Assembly (NCBI GenBank): GCA_024398125.1
Contig: JAKSJO010000001.1
Span: forward strand, 124,001 to 188,000
Direction of reading: 5' to 3'
DNA: 64,000 nucleotides
Source: Bacteroidales bacterium
Lineage (GTDB): Bacteria > Bacteroidota > Bacteroidia > Bacteroidales > UBA932
The translations under genes were made by a program, and so were the position numbers. Below the pieces are notes generated by a model. That model saw only the letters and a program-made list of their open reading frames with translations, ran no database searches and was not told the DNA's origin. Of this stretch, positions 1 through 7,628 are shown in pieces; position 1 is the stretch's first letter; the number at the start of each line of letters is the position of its first letter.

Positions 1-1336
1 TCTCTTCTGCGCTGTCCAGATTGCTCTTCGCCATTTCCAGACGCTTGCCTGCCTCGTCCATCTGCGAATGAAGCTGAGAAATCTCCAGATTGACCAGTTT
101 CACGCTGTCATCGAACTTGGACTTGTAGAGCTGGGCCTCGAGCTTCGCCTTCTGGGTCTTCCTGACTCCTTCGAGACCGTGGAAAAGCGGAACCTTGAGC
201 GATACTCCTGCCATGAAGAAACCGTTCATGTCTGTGCTGAAACCATTTGTCATGCTTGGGCTTGTAAGGAAGTAGTTGCCGGTCAGTGCAAGTTGCGGCA
301 GGAAGTCAGCCCTGGCGACAGTCACCTTCTTTTCATATATCTGTGTTGCGAGATCGAGGCTGCGGAGCTCCGGACGTAAAGTCATGACAGTGGTCATATC
401 CTCGGCCGGTCTCGCTGATGGTACATCAATCTGCTCACATCCTTCGTCGGCGAGCATGATCTCAGAGTCAAGTGGAAGGCCGATCATCTTGCACAGGAGC
501 ATCTTCGCTAGGCTGAGCCCATTGGTTGCCTTTGTGAGCATCATTTCGGCTTCGTTTGCCTTGACTTTGATTGTGAGGGCATCGGACTGGGTCGCGACAC
601 CTTCTTCTACGGATACCTCGACATCATGCTGCATTGTGCTGAGCAGGTTGGCGTAGTCCCTGGCCAGTTCCTTCTTTGCCGCGATAGATACAATCTGCCA
701 GTATGCCTGGTCGATATCCACGATTGCCTGGGCGTATTCTGTGTCATATTTACTCTTCGCGAGCTCTTCTGCGAGTGCGGCAATTCTGTTCGATGCGATT
801 ATCTTGCCTCCGACAAAGAGCGGCTGCTGGACTGAGATGCCCGCCATGAGGATGTTGTGTGTGTCAGGGTGCAGAAGCTCGTCGATCTGGCTGCCAAGTC
901 CATTGATCGTCTGGGAAACGTCCGTGGTTGACAGTGCTCCGAGGACCGTCTGCCACATCGGACTCTGCATGTATTCCATGGCAAGAGCCGGATTGGACAT
1001 GATTGTCTGGGTCAGTGTCTCGACCTTTGAGGCTAAAGACGACTGAACCATCGATCCGGAATTCTGGAGCATGGCAGACATGTCATCGCTTATGAGTGCG
1101 ATGTCCATTGTATTGTACAGGTATGTTCCGGACGCGGAAATCTTCGGGAAGTAGTTGGATCTGGCGATGGCTTTGTCGGCATGAGCCATGTCGATGTTGA
1201 TCCGCGCCTGTTCGAGGTTGCTGTTGTTGGATATCGCCATCCTTCGGCAGTCCTCGAGAGAAAGTCTCTCCTGTCCCTGAAGGCTGGCTGTCAGTGTCAG
1301 GGATAGAATGACAAGTGAGGTTTTTAACAGTTTCAT
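1..1336 (-). CDS. TolC-family outer membrane efflux protein (3' end beyond window)
   Basis: The reading frame is open from the ATG at 1336 down to the window edge, giving about 445 residues without a stop. It starts with a signal peptide (MKLLKTSLVILSLTL, then a Gln-Gly-Gln junction), followed by LSLEDCRRMAISNN, the usual opening of TolC-type proteins. Long heptad-rich helices follow, containing the repeated family phrases ARSNYFPKISASG and ARADFLPQLALTG. TolC proteins form the trimeric outer-membrane channel of RND or ABC tripartite exporters. The length suggests that only a few C-terminal residues are missing. The other pump subunits are presumably outside the window. It is divergent from an AraC-type regulator, the usual arrangement for a regulated efflux operon in Bacteroidales. 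Confidence 0.88.
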   Translation of the reverse strand, partial: MKLLKTSLVILSLTLTASLQGQERLSLEDCRRMAISNNSNLEQARINIDMAHADKAIARSNYFPKISASGTYLYNTMDIALISDDMSAMLQNSGSMVQSSLASKVETLTQTIMSNPALAMEYMQSPMWQTVLGALSTTDVSQTINGLGSQIDELLHPDTHNILMAGISVQQPLFVGGKIIASNRIAALAEELAKSKYDTEYAQAIVDIDQAYWQIVSIAAKKELARDYANLLSTMQHDVEVSVEEGVATQSDALTIKVKANEAEMMLTKATNGLSLAKMLLCKMIGLPLDSEIMLADEGCEQIDVPSARPAEDMTTVMTLRPELRSLDLATQIYEKKVTVARADFLPQLALTGNYFLTSPSMTNGFSTDMNGFFMAGVSLKVPLFHGLEGVRKTQKAKLEAQLYKSKFDDSVKLVNLEISQLHSQMDEAGKRLEMAKSNLDSAEE

Positions 1337-1401
1337 ATAGTTGCAATAAATATCGTGTGACATTATTGCAAATAAGAGTCCTGAAAATGTGTAATATGTA
1401 C

Positions 1402-1568
1402 TATATTTGCCTTGATTATTATCCAAAATGCTTCTTAGAGGTTATCTGGATAATACGAAATAGAGCCGGGATAGAACATTCCCGGTGATGGATTCTGTTG
1501 GAGATGTCAGCCAGTAACTGACATTGCCGACATGACAGGCCCCCAAACGTAAAAATGTCACATTTGCC
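1402..1568 (+). promoter_or_regulatory. Promoter and hairpin-rich leader of the AraC gene
   Basis: A TATATTTG box at 1402-1409 matches the Bacteroidota -7 consensus and would give a leader of about 150 nt. The leader carries two small inverted repeats: CCGGGA/TCCCGG at 1466-1471 and 1480-1485, and ATGTCAG/CTGACAT at 1504-1510 and 1518-1524. Whether they act as RNA hairpins or as binding sites for the AraC protein cannot be told from sequence. The 232-bp gap from 1337 to 1568 holds no other gene. Confidence 0.5.
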
Positions 1569-2477
1569 ATGGCTGAAAAACACGACTTCAGTATACCTGA
1601 TTTGCTGAGACAGTTGCCTCAGACATCATACAGGACCCTGGGCGATGATTTCTTCATTGCAGAGCTCGGATATGATGAGTCTCTTGAATTCATGAAATAC
1701 CCGGTCCGCTTCAATGGATTCATGGTCTTCTACTGTCTCGAGGGAAGCTTCACACTTGACATAAACCTGAATTCCTATGAGGTGTCCGAAGGCTCGCTGA
1801 TAGTATATACCCCTGGAAATATCGCAAGGGTTGCCGAGATGGACAGAAGTGAGCTGTCTAAACTTCGTTTCGTGCTGGTAGCGTCGACTGAAGCTTTCAT
1901 GACCGGAATCCGGATGGATTTCAATCAGCTCTATGAGGACAGTCTTCTGGCCTTGGAGAACCACTGCATAAGGCTTAGTGAGTCCGAGAAACTCTTGATG
2001 AAGAAGTACCGCGATCTTGCGCAGACACTTCTGGATCTGGATATGCCTAATAAGGTGGAGGCTGTCAAATCACTGGGAACCTCGATATTCTATCTTCTCG
2101 GTACAATGTGGAGCAATCGTATTGACGAGGCTCATAAGGAACTGCCGGCAAGGGCCAGAAGAGCAAATTCTCTATTTGCAAACTTCCTCAGGCTTGTTTC
2201 GGCACACCATAGGAAAGAACATAAGATAGATTTCTATGCGGACAATCTACTTCTGACCCCCAAGTATCTGTCAAAGTTCGTCAAGGAAGTCAGCGGCAGG
2301 ACTGCTTCAGAATGGATCGACTCATTCATAATTCTTGATGTTAAGAACCTCCTCAAGTATTCGGATCTCAGCATCAAGGAAATCGCTTACAGCATGCACT
2401 TCGCCAGCGTTCCATCCTTCTATAAATTCTTCCAGAAGATGACGGGCCTGACTCCGGCAGCATATCGCGAACAGTAA
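1569..2477 (+). CDS. AraC-family transcriptional regulator
   Basis: 302 residues. The N-terminal two thirds resemble a cupin-like ligand domain, with short beta segments such as SFTLDINLNSYEVSEGSL. The last 100 residues or so form the double helix-turn-helix of AraC proteins: the first helix pair is in YADNLLLTPKYLSKFVKEVSG, and the second has the family phrase IKEIAYSMHFASVPSFYKFFQKMTGLTP followed by a short tail. It probably controls the divergent TolC gene and its partner pump genes; this is inferred from position. The ligand cannot be predicted. Confidence 0.9.
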   Translation: MAEKHDFSIPDLLRQLPQTSYRTLGDDFFIAELGYDESLEFMKYPVRFNGFMVFYCLEGSFTLDINLNSYEVSEGSLIVYTPGNIARVAEMDRSELSKLRFVLVASTEAFMTGIRMDFNQLYEDSLLALENHCIRLSESEKLLMKKYRDLAQTLLDLDMPNKVEAVKSLGTSIFYLLGTMWSNRIDEAHKELPARARRANSLFANFLRLVSAHHRKEHKIDFYADNLLLTPKYLSKFVKEVSGRTASEWIDSFIILDVKNLLKYSDLSIKEIAYSMHFASVPSFYKFFQKMTGLTPAAYREQ

Positions 2478-2482
2478 CAGTA

Positions 2483-3517
2483 TTATCTTGCGTTCATGCA
2501 GGTCCTGGCGGCATCGGCATCAGGCAGGCAGCCCAGCTCGAAGCATGGGACTGTCATGGCTATTGATGATGCGTTTGCATTGATTGCGTCCATTATGCTG
2601 TGGTCCCAGCGTATGCTGGACGCGGATGAGATTATTCCGATATAGGACATGAGCCCCTTGGTTCTGGTGATGGAATTCTCCGGTGCCTGGTGGAGCTTGA
2701 CGATCTTTCCGACCTGGACTTTGACGTTTCTGTAGCAAGGGGTCTTGCCGCTCCAGGGACTTCCGTAGACATATACCGCGCCATCTTCGACGCGAAGAAC
2801 AGGGTTGTCATCATTAAGAAGGTCTGTCCCTTCGATATTCTCCAGCCAAAGCCGGCTGTGGGTGCTCTTTCCTGTTCCTGAGACCCCGAAGAATACATTC
2901 GCGAGTCCTTCGTGGCGTACGACTGACGCGTGCATGAGAAGGGCCCCGCTTGCCGAGCAGTTGTATGTGTACATCATCATGAGCGCGGTGGCCAGATGTG
3001 AAATGACTGAATAGCTCCTCAGCTTTGGGGAAGCGTGGAATTCGCCATTCCTGTAGTCCTTCGAGACCTTAAGGTACGCGCTTGCCTTCCCGATCTCGGC
3101 GTCAAAGGCGAAGATGGTCTCGCCATTCATGTCATAGATGTAAAAGGCAGGAAGGTTTTCGTCGACGCTGAGCATGTGGTGAATGCTGTCCGATCCCAGC
3201 CATGCCGGATCACCGGAACAGACCGACAGATGGAACAGCTCCTCGGAATCATCTTCGCAAAGGAAAGGCTCATACTGAGAGAAATCCAGAACGTTGGCGC
3301 TGAAATCCTGGGGCAGCTCCTCGCGGCAGCGGACGTATGTGCGGGCAGGCACTTCGTCTCCGGCTCTTGTAGGCAGGATATCGACGCTTGCACCTGATGC
3401 GGCAGCATTGATTCGCTCCTGCACTGCCGGAACATAGTTCATGAATGAGAACGGCTCCGCCAGGCTGACGCCGAAGCACAGTCCACCGACCTTGTATCTT
3501 CTCTCTGAAACAGACAT
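2483..3517 (-). CDS. HprK/PEPCK-like kinase, partner of the PqqD-like protein
   Basis: 344 residues. A P-loop reading FFGVSGTGKSTHSRLW lies near residue 215, preceded by LMHASVV and followed by LLNDDNPVLR and GSPWSGK. This is the pattern of HPr-kinase-like and PEP-carboxykinase-like domains. Related short kinases occur with PqqD-type proteins in lasso-peptide and other RiPP clusters, where some phosphorylate the peptide. The start codon overlaps the stop of the upstream PqqD-like gene by one base (TAATG), so the two are translationally coupled. No precursor peptide, cyclase, protease or radical-SAM gene lies nearby. The roughly 170 N-terminal residues before the P-loop belong to no family I recognise. 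Substrate unknown. Confidence 0.7.
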   Translation of the reverse strand: MSVSERRYKVGGLCFGVSLAEPFSFMNYVPAVQERINAAASGASVDILPTRAGDEVPARTYVRCREELPQDFSANVLDFSQYEPFLCEDDSEELFHLSVCSGDPAWLGSDSIHHMLSVDENLPAFYIYDMNGETIFAFDAEIGKASAYLKVSKDYRNGEFHASPKLRSYSVISHLATALMMMYTYNCSASGALLMHASVVRHEGLANVFFGVSGTGKSTHSRLWLENIEGTDLLNDDNPVLRVEDGAVYVYGSPWSGKTPCYRNVKVQVGKIVKLHQAPENSITRTKGLMSYIGIISSASSIRWDHSIMDAINANASSIAMTVPCFELGCLPDADAARTCMNAR

Positions 3518-3786
3518 TATTTCTCTACAACTTCAGCCTCTATAAGACTGTCAGCCAGTTTCTTTGAATCGGCGATGGCCAGCTCTCTGGTCACCTCATA
3601 CTGTTCACAGAGCAGGTCTGCCATCATCTCGGTGTCGAACTCCTTGCCCAGAAGTTCATTCCAAAGATATGCGGCGGTCTCGTTGAGATGGATCATCTTG
3701 CTGAAATTGATGGTCTTGAGACCTTCACCCATTACGACTTTCTCGCCGCAGACATCCCTAAGCACAAATCCTTCCTTGATTCTCAT
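3517..3786 (-). CDS. PqqD-family protein (RiPP recognition element)
   Basis: 89 residues. The pattern is that of PqqD-like domains: an N-terminal beta hairpin (FVLRDVCGEKVVMGEG), a central segment INFSKMIHLNETAAYLWNEL in which the N-E-T-A-A-Y-L-W core is diagnostic, and a helical C-terminus (LLCEQYEVTRELAIADSKKLADSLIEAEVVE). In characterised systems such domains bind the leader of a peptide and present it to a modifying enzyme. Here it is coupled by a one-base overlap to the kinase gene downstream, suggesting that the two act on the same substrate. Confidence 0.82.
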   Translation of the reverse strand: MRIKEGFVLRDVCGEKVVMGEGLKTINFSKMIHLNETAAYLWNELLGKEFDTEMMADLLCEQYEVTRELAIADSKKLADSLIEAEVVEK

Positions 3787-3937
3787 ATCGATAGTGTTCT
3801 TATCATTACAAATATATAAAAATAGAGGGATTTAGAAGCTGTGTTTTAGACAATCCAACTTCATTTCTCAAAAATCTGCTATAATTAATTTCGTGAATCA
3901 TTTGAAAACATCTTCTTAGTATTGATGACTCTTTTTG

Positions 3938-4342
3938 TCAGAGGGAAATGGAAATTAACTCACTGCCGAGACGGTGAAGTGCGTTCTCGATCTTCTTTCT
4001 CTGGGCTTCGCGTGGCTTGGAAAGCCCCTTGGCATAGTGCCAAAGCTGCTTTTGGTTGATGCCGGTAATCTTCTCAAGCCCCGATTTGGTGAAGATGCCC
4101 TGATATATTGTGAGCAGGCTCTGGATATCAAGCTCGAAGGTGATTTCATAGCCGCCTTCCAATGCTTCTGGAATATCGCAATTGAATTCCTTGCAGCTTG
4201 CCACGAACACGTCCAGGGCCTCGATTATCGAAGTCTTGATTTCGTCGATAGATGTTCCCGTTGCGGTTATTCCATCCACTTCACGGACGTACGCCGAAAA
4301 ATTACTGTCTGCCCGCTCGATGATTACTGTCACTGCTCCCAT
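3938..4342 (-). CDS. HicB-type antitoxin, apparently without HicA
   Basis: 134 residues. The N-terminal half has the partial RNase-H-like fold of HicB (VTVIIERADSNFSAYVREVDGI, then GTSIDEIKTSIIEALDVFV). The C-terminal half looks like a helix-turn-helix (LLTIYQGIFTKSGLEKITG, then INQKQLWHYAKGLSKP), as in the longer HicB proteins that repress their own promoter. A TACTTTTG box at 4366-4373 gives a short leader. The toxin gene hicA normally sits directly beside hicB. No frame resembling HicA (a small dsRBD-like protein with a catalytic His) is visible between this gene and either neighbour. Confidence 0.8.
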   Translation of the reverse strand: MGAVTVIIERADSNFSAYVREVDGITATGTSIDEIKTSIIEALDVFVASCKEFNCDIPEALEGGYEITFELDIQSLLTIYQGIFTKSGLEKITGINQKQLWHYAKGLSKPREAQRKKIENALHRLGSELISISL

Positions 4343-4365
4343 GTTTCATTATCAGTTATATGATG

Positions 4366-4373
4366 CAAAAGTA
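4366..4373 (-). promoter_or_regulatory. -7 box of the hicB-like gene
   Basis: The minus strand reads TACTTTTG followed by C, matching the Bacteroidota TAnnTTTG consensus. It lies about 24 bases ahead of the start codon at 4342. Confidence 0.5.
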
Positions 4374-4512
4374 ACTAAAATTCTATGATTTGTACATAAG
4401 TGATAGAACTTCAGATTCTATTGCCCTGTCGCATTTGTTCTTATTGTGGAAAAAGCGTATTTTGGGGTGGAATGAATCTGGCCAACATGGCTGGATGTAA
4501 ACATTTTTGATT

Positions 4513-4779
4513 ATGTGCACAAAGAAGACATTGTATTTGGCTGGTGGCGAGGGACGTGTAAGTCTTCGTGCCAGGGAGCGTGGAGGAAAGCTGAACTTCG
4601 CGCAGATTTGTTATACCACGGATTGCGTACGCGAGGTGGCCAATCGACTGAATATGCCTATGGCTTCGGCTATCGGTGTGCTTAGGGAGAGGGGAGCCTT
4701 TATCAAGATCTATCGTGAGGCTAGAAAGAGAGAGCAGAAATCTGCCCGTGCCATGGCCCGCGAACTGCTGACGACGTAA
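4513..4779 (+). CDS. DUF3791-like small protein
   Basis: 88 residues from the ATG at 4513; a TTG two codons earlier is less likely. The middle part (FAQICYTTDCVREVANRLNM, then ASAIGVLRERGAFIKIYREARK) fits the short all-helical DUF3791 family, which commonly precedes DUF3990 genes in Bacteroidota. The C-terminus is basic. Twelve bases separate it from the DUF3990 gene. I infer a role as antitoxin or partner of that gene from co-occurrence only. Confidence 0.55.
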   Translation: MCTKKTLYLAGGEGRVSLRARERGGKLNFAQICYTTDCVREVANRLNMPMASAIGVLRERGAFIKIYREARKREQKSARAMARELLTT

Positions 4780-4790
4780 TCCGCGAGACT

Positions 4791-5264
4791 ATGGCAAATA
4801 TTTATCTGTACCATGGTACAGGTTTACGCATCGAGTCTCCAAGGTGGGACTTGGGCGATTTCGGCCGTGATTTTGGTCGTTGCTTCTATACAACCTATGA
4901 TCGTAGGACTGCGATTGATTGGGCCAGAAAGAATCATAAGGATAATCCAACGGTGAATAAGTACTCTATAGACTTTGAACGTCTTACTGATGGAAGTCTG
5001 AATGTGAAGCGTTTCAGTGCCGATGCAGAATGGGCTGAGTTCGTATGGAGAAACCGCTATGACAGAAGGTTCAAGCGTCCTGATTATGATATCATCATTG
5101 GACCGATGGCCGACAGGGGATTGAAGGAACAGTTCATGAAGATGAGGACAGAAGGAAAGACATTTTCTGAGGTTGCACCTCTGATTCATTACGACAAATT
5201 CCAATCGATGCAGGTCTGTTTCTGTTCGGACTATGCAATTGACATGTTAAACCTAATTGACTGA
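4791..5264 (+). CDS. DUF3990 protein, probable ADP-ribosyltransferase-like toxin
   Basis: 157 residues. It opens with IYLYHGTGLRIESPRWDLGD, followed by DFGRCFYTTYDRRTAIDWA, the hallmark of DUF3990: a Y-H-G motif, an aromatic-rich F-Y-T-T strand and a WA helix. The later part has WAEFVWRNR and DIIIGPMADRG, also conserved in the family. The arrangement resembles ADP-ribosyltransferase folds, in which Y-H-G would be the NAD-binding first motif; the enzymatic activity is an inference. It sits between two small all-helical proteins in a tight trio (gaps of 11 and 6 bases), a toxin-antitoxin-like layout. Confidence 0.72.
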   Translation: MANIYLYHGTGLRIESPRWDLGDFGRDFGRCFYTTYDRRTAIDWARKNHKDNPTVNKYSIDFERLTDGSLNVKRFSADAEWAEFVWRNRYDRRFKRPDYDIIIGPMADRGLKEQFMKMRTEGKTFSEVAPLIHYDKFQSMQVCFCSDYAIDMLNLID

Positions 5265-5270
5265 TACAAT

Positions 5271-5471
5271 ATGGTTACTAAGTACAGTGTGCTTGACTAT
5301 ACGGTGAAGGTATTGGTCGAGTCTCTCATGAAGAAATATGACTGCAGTTATGATTCAGCCTTGGAAATGGTCTTGAACAGTCAACTGTATGCTCAACTGC
5401 TCGCAAATCCCCATTTACAGGAAGAGGGAGACATCTACCTCTTCAATCTTCTCGACAAAGAGGTCAGATGA
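5271..5471 (+). CDS. Small helical partner protein of the DUF3990 gene
   Basis: 66 residues, predicted helical and acidic at the end (EEGDIYLFNLLDKEV). The phrase VKVLVESLMKKYDCSYDSALEMVL followed by a Q-L-Y segment resembles the small protein that often follows DUF3990 genes. It starts six bases after the DUF3990 stop and is followed by a strong hairpin, so it closes the trio. No function is demonstrated in the sequence; an antitoxin role is possible. Confidence 0.55.
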   Translation: MVTKYSVLDYTVKVLVESLMKKYDCSYDSALEMVLNSQLYAQLLANPHLQEEGDIYLFNLLDKEVR

Positions 5472-5496
5472 CCCCTGCTCAGGGATAATAAACGAT

Positions 5497-5526
5497 AAGA
5501 GTCTGGCCAGAATTGACCAGACTCTT
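5497..5526. terminator. Perfect 10-bp hairpin between convergent transcripts
   Basis: AAGAGTCTGG at 5497-5506 pairs with CCAGACTCTT at 5517-5526 across a 10-base loop. It lies between the end of the DUF3990 trio (plus strand) and the end of hepT (minus strand), so it can serve as a bidirectional terminator. A degraded copy recurs at 6306-6338. Confidence 0.65.
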
Positions 5527-5565
5527 TACAAATTCCTGTTCCATCCGTTGAAATGTCCTTACATT

Positions 5566-5907
5566 CTATTCTTGGAAGAGGAGAGATTCAACCTCAGCTT
5601 TGAGTTTGGGAAGATGGTTGATAACGATGCTCCATATAATGTCCTCGGATACGCTGTCGTAACCGTGGCTGATATAATTGCGGGCATCAACAATTTTTCG
5701 AGCGTTGGTGATTCTGATTTCTGAATTCTCTTTCAGTATACGGTTTGTTGCTTCACCGATAATCTCGATATTGCGCTCAACACCGCGACGCAGAAGTATG
5801 TCAGAGCAGAAGTCATCGTATGTCTTCTTGCGACCCTCAAAGAACGATTCAATCTCCGCAATGGCAATTAGGATGTCCTGAAGGTTTTTCTTGGTGTTAG
5901 TAAGCAT
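5566..5907 (-). CDS. HepT-like HEPN toxin (DUF86)
   Basis: 113 residues, all helical. The C-terminal half carries RNYISHGY, which is the R-X4-H-X-Y RNase signature of HEPN toxins. The preceding phrases RRGVERNIEIIGEATNRI and the N-terminal LQDILIAIAEIESF are typical of HepT. In characterised pairs the HEPN protein is a toxin that the MNT partner inactivates by AMPylating the Tyr of this motif. Its start overlaps the end of the nucleotidyltransferase gene by 11 bases, so the two are co-translated. Confidence 0.85.
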   Translation of the reverse strand: MLTNTKKNLQDILIAIAEIESFFEGRKKTYDDFCSDILLRRGVERNIEIIGEATNRILKENSEIRITNARKIVDARNYISHGYDSVSEDIIWSIVINHLPKLKAEVESLLFQE

Positions 5908-6199
5908 AAATCATGCGTTTTGTTGAGTTGACCTCATCTATGAAATACTTGTTGCGTATGGCAGATGACTCCACAAGATCCACAGGGCGATGAAGTATAT
6001 CCTCTACGGCATACTTGAAGTCAAAGAAGTTCTCGAAATAATCGGATATTTTGTCCTTGTTGAAAGATACAAGAAAGTCCACATCAGATTCATCGTTGAA
6101 GAGCGGTGTCAGAACCGAGCCGAAAACATACAGTTCACTGACGTTGTACTTTTTGCACAACGTCTCGATATCTGGTATGTATTTGTCAACGTAACACAT
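5897..6199 (-). CDS. MntA-like nucleotidyltransferase antitoxin
   Basis: 100 residues. The minimal nucleotidyltransferase signature G-S-X10-D-X-D is present: LYVFGSVLTPLF, followed by ESDVDFLV near residues 26-43. A third acidic residue lies in the strand RPVDLVE. Together with the overlapping HepT gene this is a standard MNT/HEPN toxin-antitoxin module, antitoxin first. Both active-site signatures are intact, so the module may be functional. Confidence 0.85.
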   Translation of the reverse strand: MCYVDKYIPDIETLCKKYNVSELYVFGSVLTPLFNDESDVDFLVSFNKDKISDYFENFFDFKYAVEDILHRPVDLVESSAIRNKYFIDEVNSTKRMIYAY

Positions 6200-6305
6200 A
6201 GCATTGCAAATATAAGCAATTTTGTTTGCCGACAGCTATTATTGTTCATTGTATTTTCATGACTCTCTTCCTGCCCATGAACCAATACGAGATAGAAGAA
6301 ATCAA

Positions 6306-6338
6306 AAGAGCCTGGCCCGAAATGACCAGAATCTTTAC
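6306..6338. repeat. Degraded copy of the 5497 hairpin element
   Basis: The 33 bases from 6306 match 5497-5529 at 29 positions, including the loop CCNGAAWTGA and the trailing TTTAC. Several arm pairs are lost, so the hairpin is weaker. The two copies flank the MntA/HepT genes. The rest of the 6200-6484 gap shows no convincing gene. Confidence 0.45.
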
Positions 6339-6484
6339 TATTGGATGCGGGATATACGGCTTTTCTATGTTTGTGGTATTGCTGTTCTACTGCCCGAAAA
6401 TAAAACTGCCACATTTATTCCAGGACACAGCGCACTGAGTATCCGAACGCACTGATTAAGTGAATATGTCAAGAATAGCATTCC

Positions 6485-7588
6485 TTACCCGAGGACGGTG
6501 GCGACGAGGATGCCGAGGTAAGTGCCGATGGCGTAGCCCAGGATGCCGATGGTGAGACCGGCGGTAAGGGCAGCAGGATTCTTCATCGCAGAGGAAATGA
6601 CTGGCACAGTCGGAGGGGCGTTCACGAATGCGTTGGATGCAATCACTGCCGTGTCTGCGTCAATCTTGAGGATCCATGAAAAGATCATGTGGAGAGCCAG
6701 TGAAATGAAGATGACGCATGCGAAGAAGCCGAGAAGGGAGGCGTTCTCCGAAAGCGACATGTTCCTGAAATCGGCCATGGACGCCACTGTGAAGCTGAAT
6801 ACATAGACGAGATACATGCCCATGTCGTAAGAACCTAGTCTTGACTTGATCCTCTTGACGAACGACAGACCGATTCCAAGGGCTGTGATGACAAGGATGA
6901 ATACCAGCATGAACACGTCCTCGGAGAAAAGCAGCGTCACCAGATATGCTGCCGCGCAGCAGAGAGCCGCCCATCCAAGGAAGACGAGATAGTCGATCGG
7001 CTTTGCCTTCACAGTCTTCTCGGCAACGGTATCGCCCGTGGCGACAGGCATTGTTCTCACAGGAAGAATCTTCCTTGCCAGACGTATTCCGAACGCCAGC
7101 AGGCAAAGGATATACACGCTGGACACGGTCATGTCGTAGGTGTTCAGAATCACGAAGGTAGCATCATCCGCGCCGAGGGCAAGTTTCACGGATGCCATGT
7201 TCATGGTGCCACCGGTCGCGCATCCTGATACCATTCCGGCAACCTCTGGACCCGGATGGAATATAGAATAGCTTATTGCAACGGCGCTCATCGTGGCGAC
7301 AAGGCAGCTCACGAATGCAAGCACCATATCCCTTGTACTCTTCTTAGTCAGGTTGATCGGGTTGCCGAACAGGATGAGAGGGATGGCGACAGGAATGGTC
7401 GCGTTCGCGATAAGGTTCTGCATCCCGGACTTCAATCCCAGCAGTCCGGCAACTATACCGAGTCCATAGAGTATGATGACAGGACCGATCGCGTCAAGGC
7501 GAGGATACTTCCTGCATATATGAATCACCGCTGCCGGCATAGTGAATGCCAGCAGCAGTGTCAAAACTTCCATCAGGATGTTTCCCAT
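6485..7588 (-). CDS. DUF819 family membrane protein
   Basis: 367 residues when started at the ATG at 7588, which has an AGGAG Shine-Dalgarno sequence at a good distance, unusual for this genome. The open frame continues upstream to 7702 but would run into the preceding gene. The product is very hydrophobic with about ten membrane segments. It carries two glycine-rich half repeats, VSGCATGGTMNMASVKLALG and VNAPPTVPVISSAMKNP followed by ALTAG, as in DUF819 permease-like proteins. It lies 40 bases after the GH43 gene and may take up a product of the upstream enzymes or be an unrelated tail gene; the substrate is unknown. Confidence 0.82.
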   Translation of the reverse strand: MGNILMEVLTLLLAFTMPAAVIHICRKYPRLDAIGPVIILYGLGIVAGLLGLKSGMQNLIANATIPVAIPLILFGNPINLTKKSTRDMVLAFVSCLVATMSAVAISYSIFHPGPEVAGMVSGCATGGTMNMASVKLALGADDATFVILNTYDMTVSSVYILCLLAFGIRLARKILPVRTMPVATGDTVAEKTVKAKPIDYLVFLGWAALCCAAAYLVTLLFSEDVFMLVFILVITALGIGLSFVKRIKSRLGSYDMGMYLVYVFSFTVASMADFRNMSLSENASLLGFFACVIFISLALHMIFSWILKIDADTAVIASNAFVNAPPTVPVISSAMKNPAALTAGLTIGILGYAIGTYLGILVATVLG

Positions 7589-7628
7589 ATTAGTCACTCC
7601 TAAAAAATAAGTTGGTAATCTCAAAAGA

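Noticed and set aside
6226-6438. A small plus-strand frame with one hydrophobic stretch
   Set aside because: It contains the degraded copy of the 33-base hairpin, has no clear promoter, and has no recognisable family. Probably non-coding, though a small membrane protein cannot be fully excluded.
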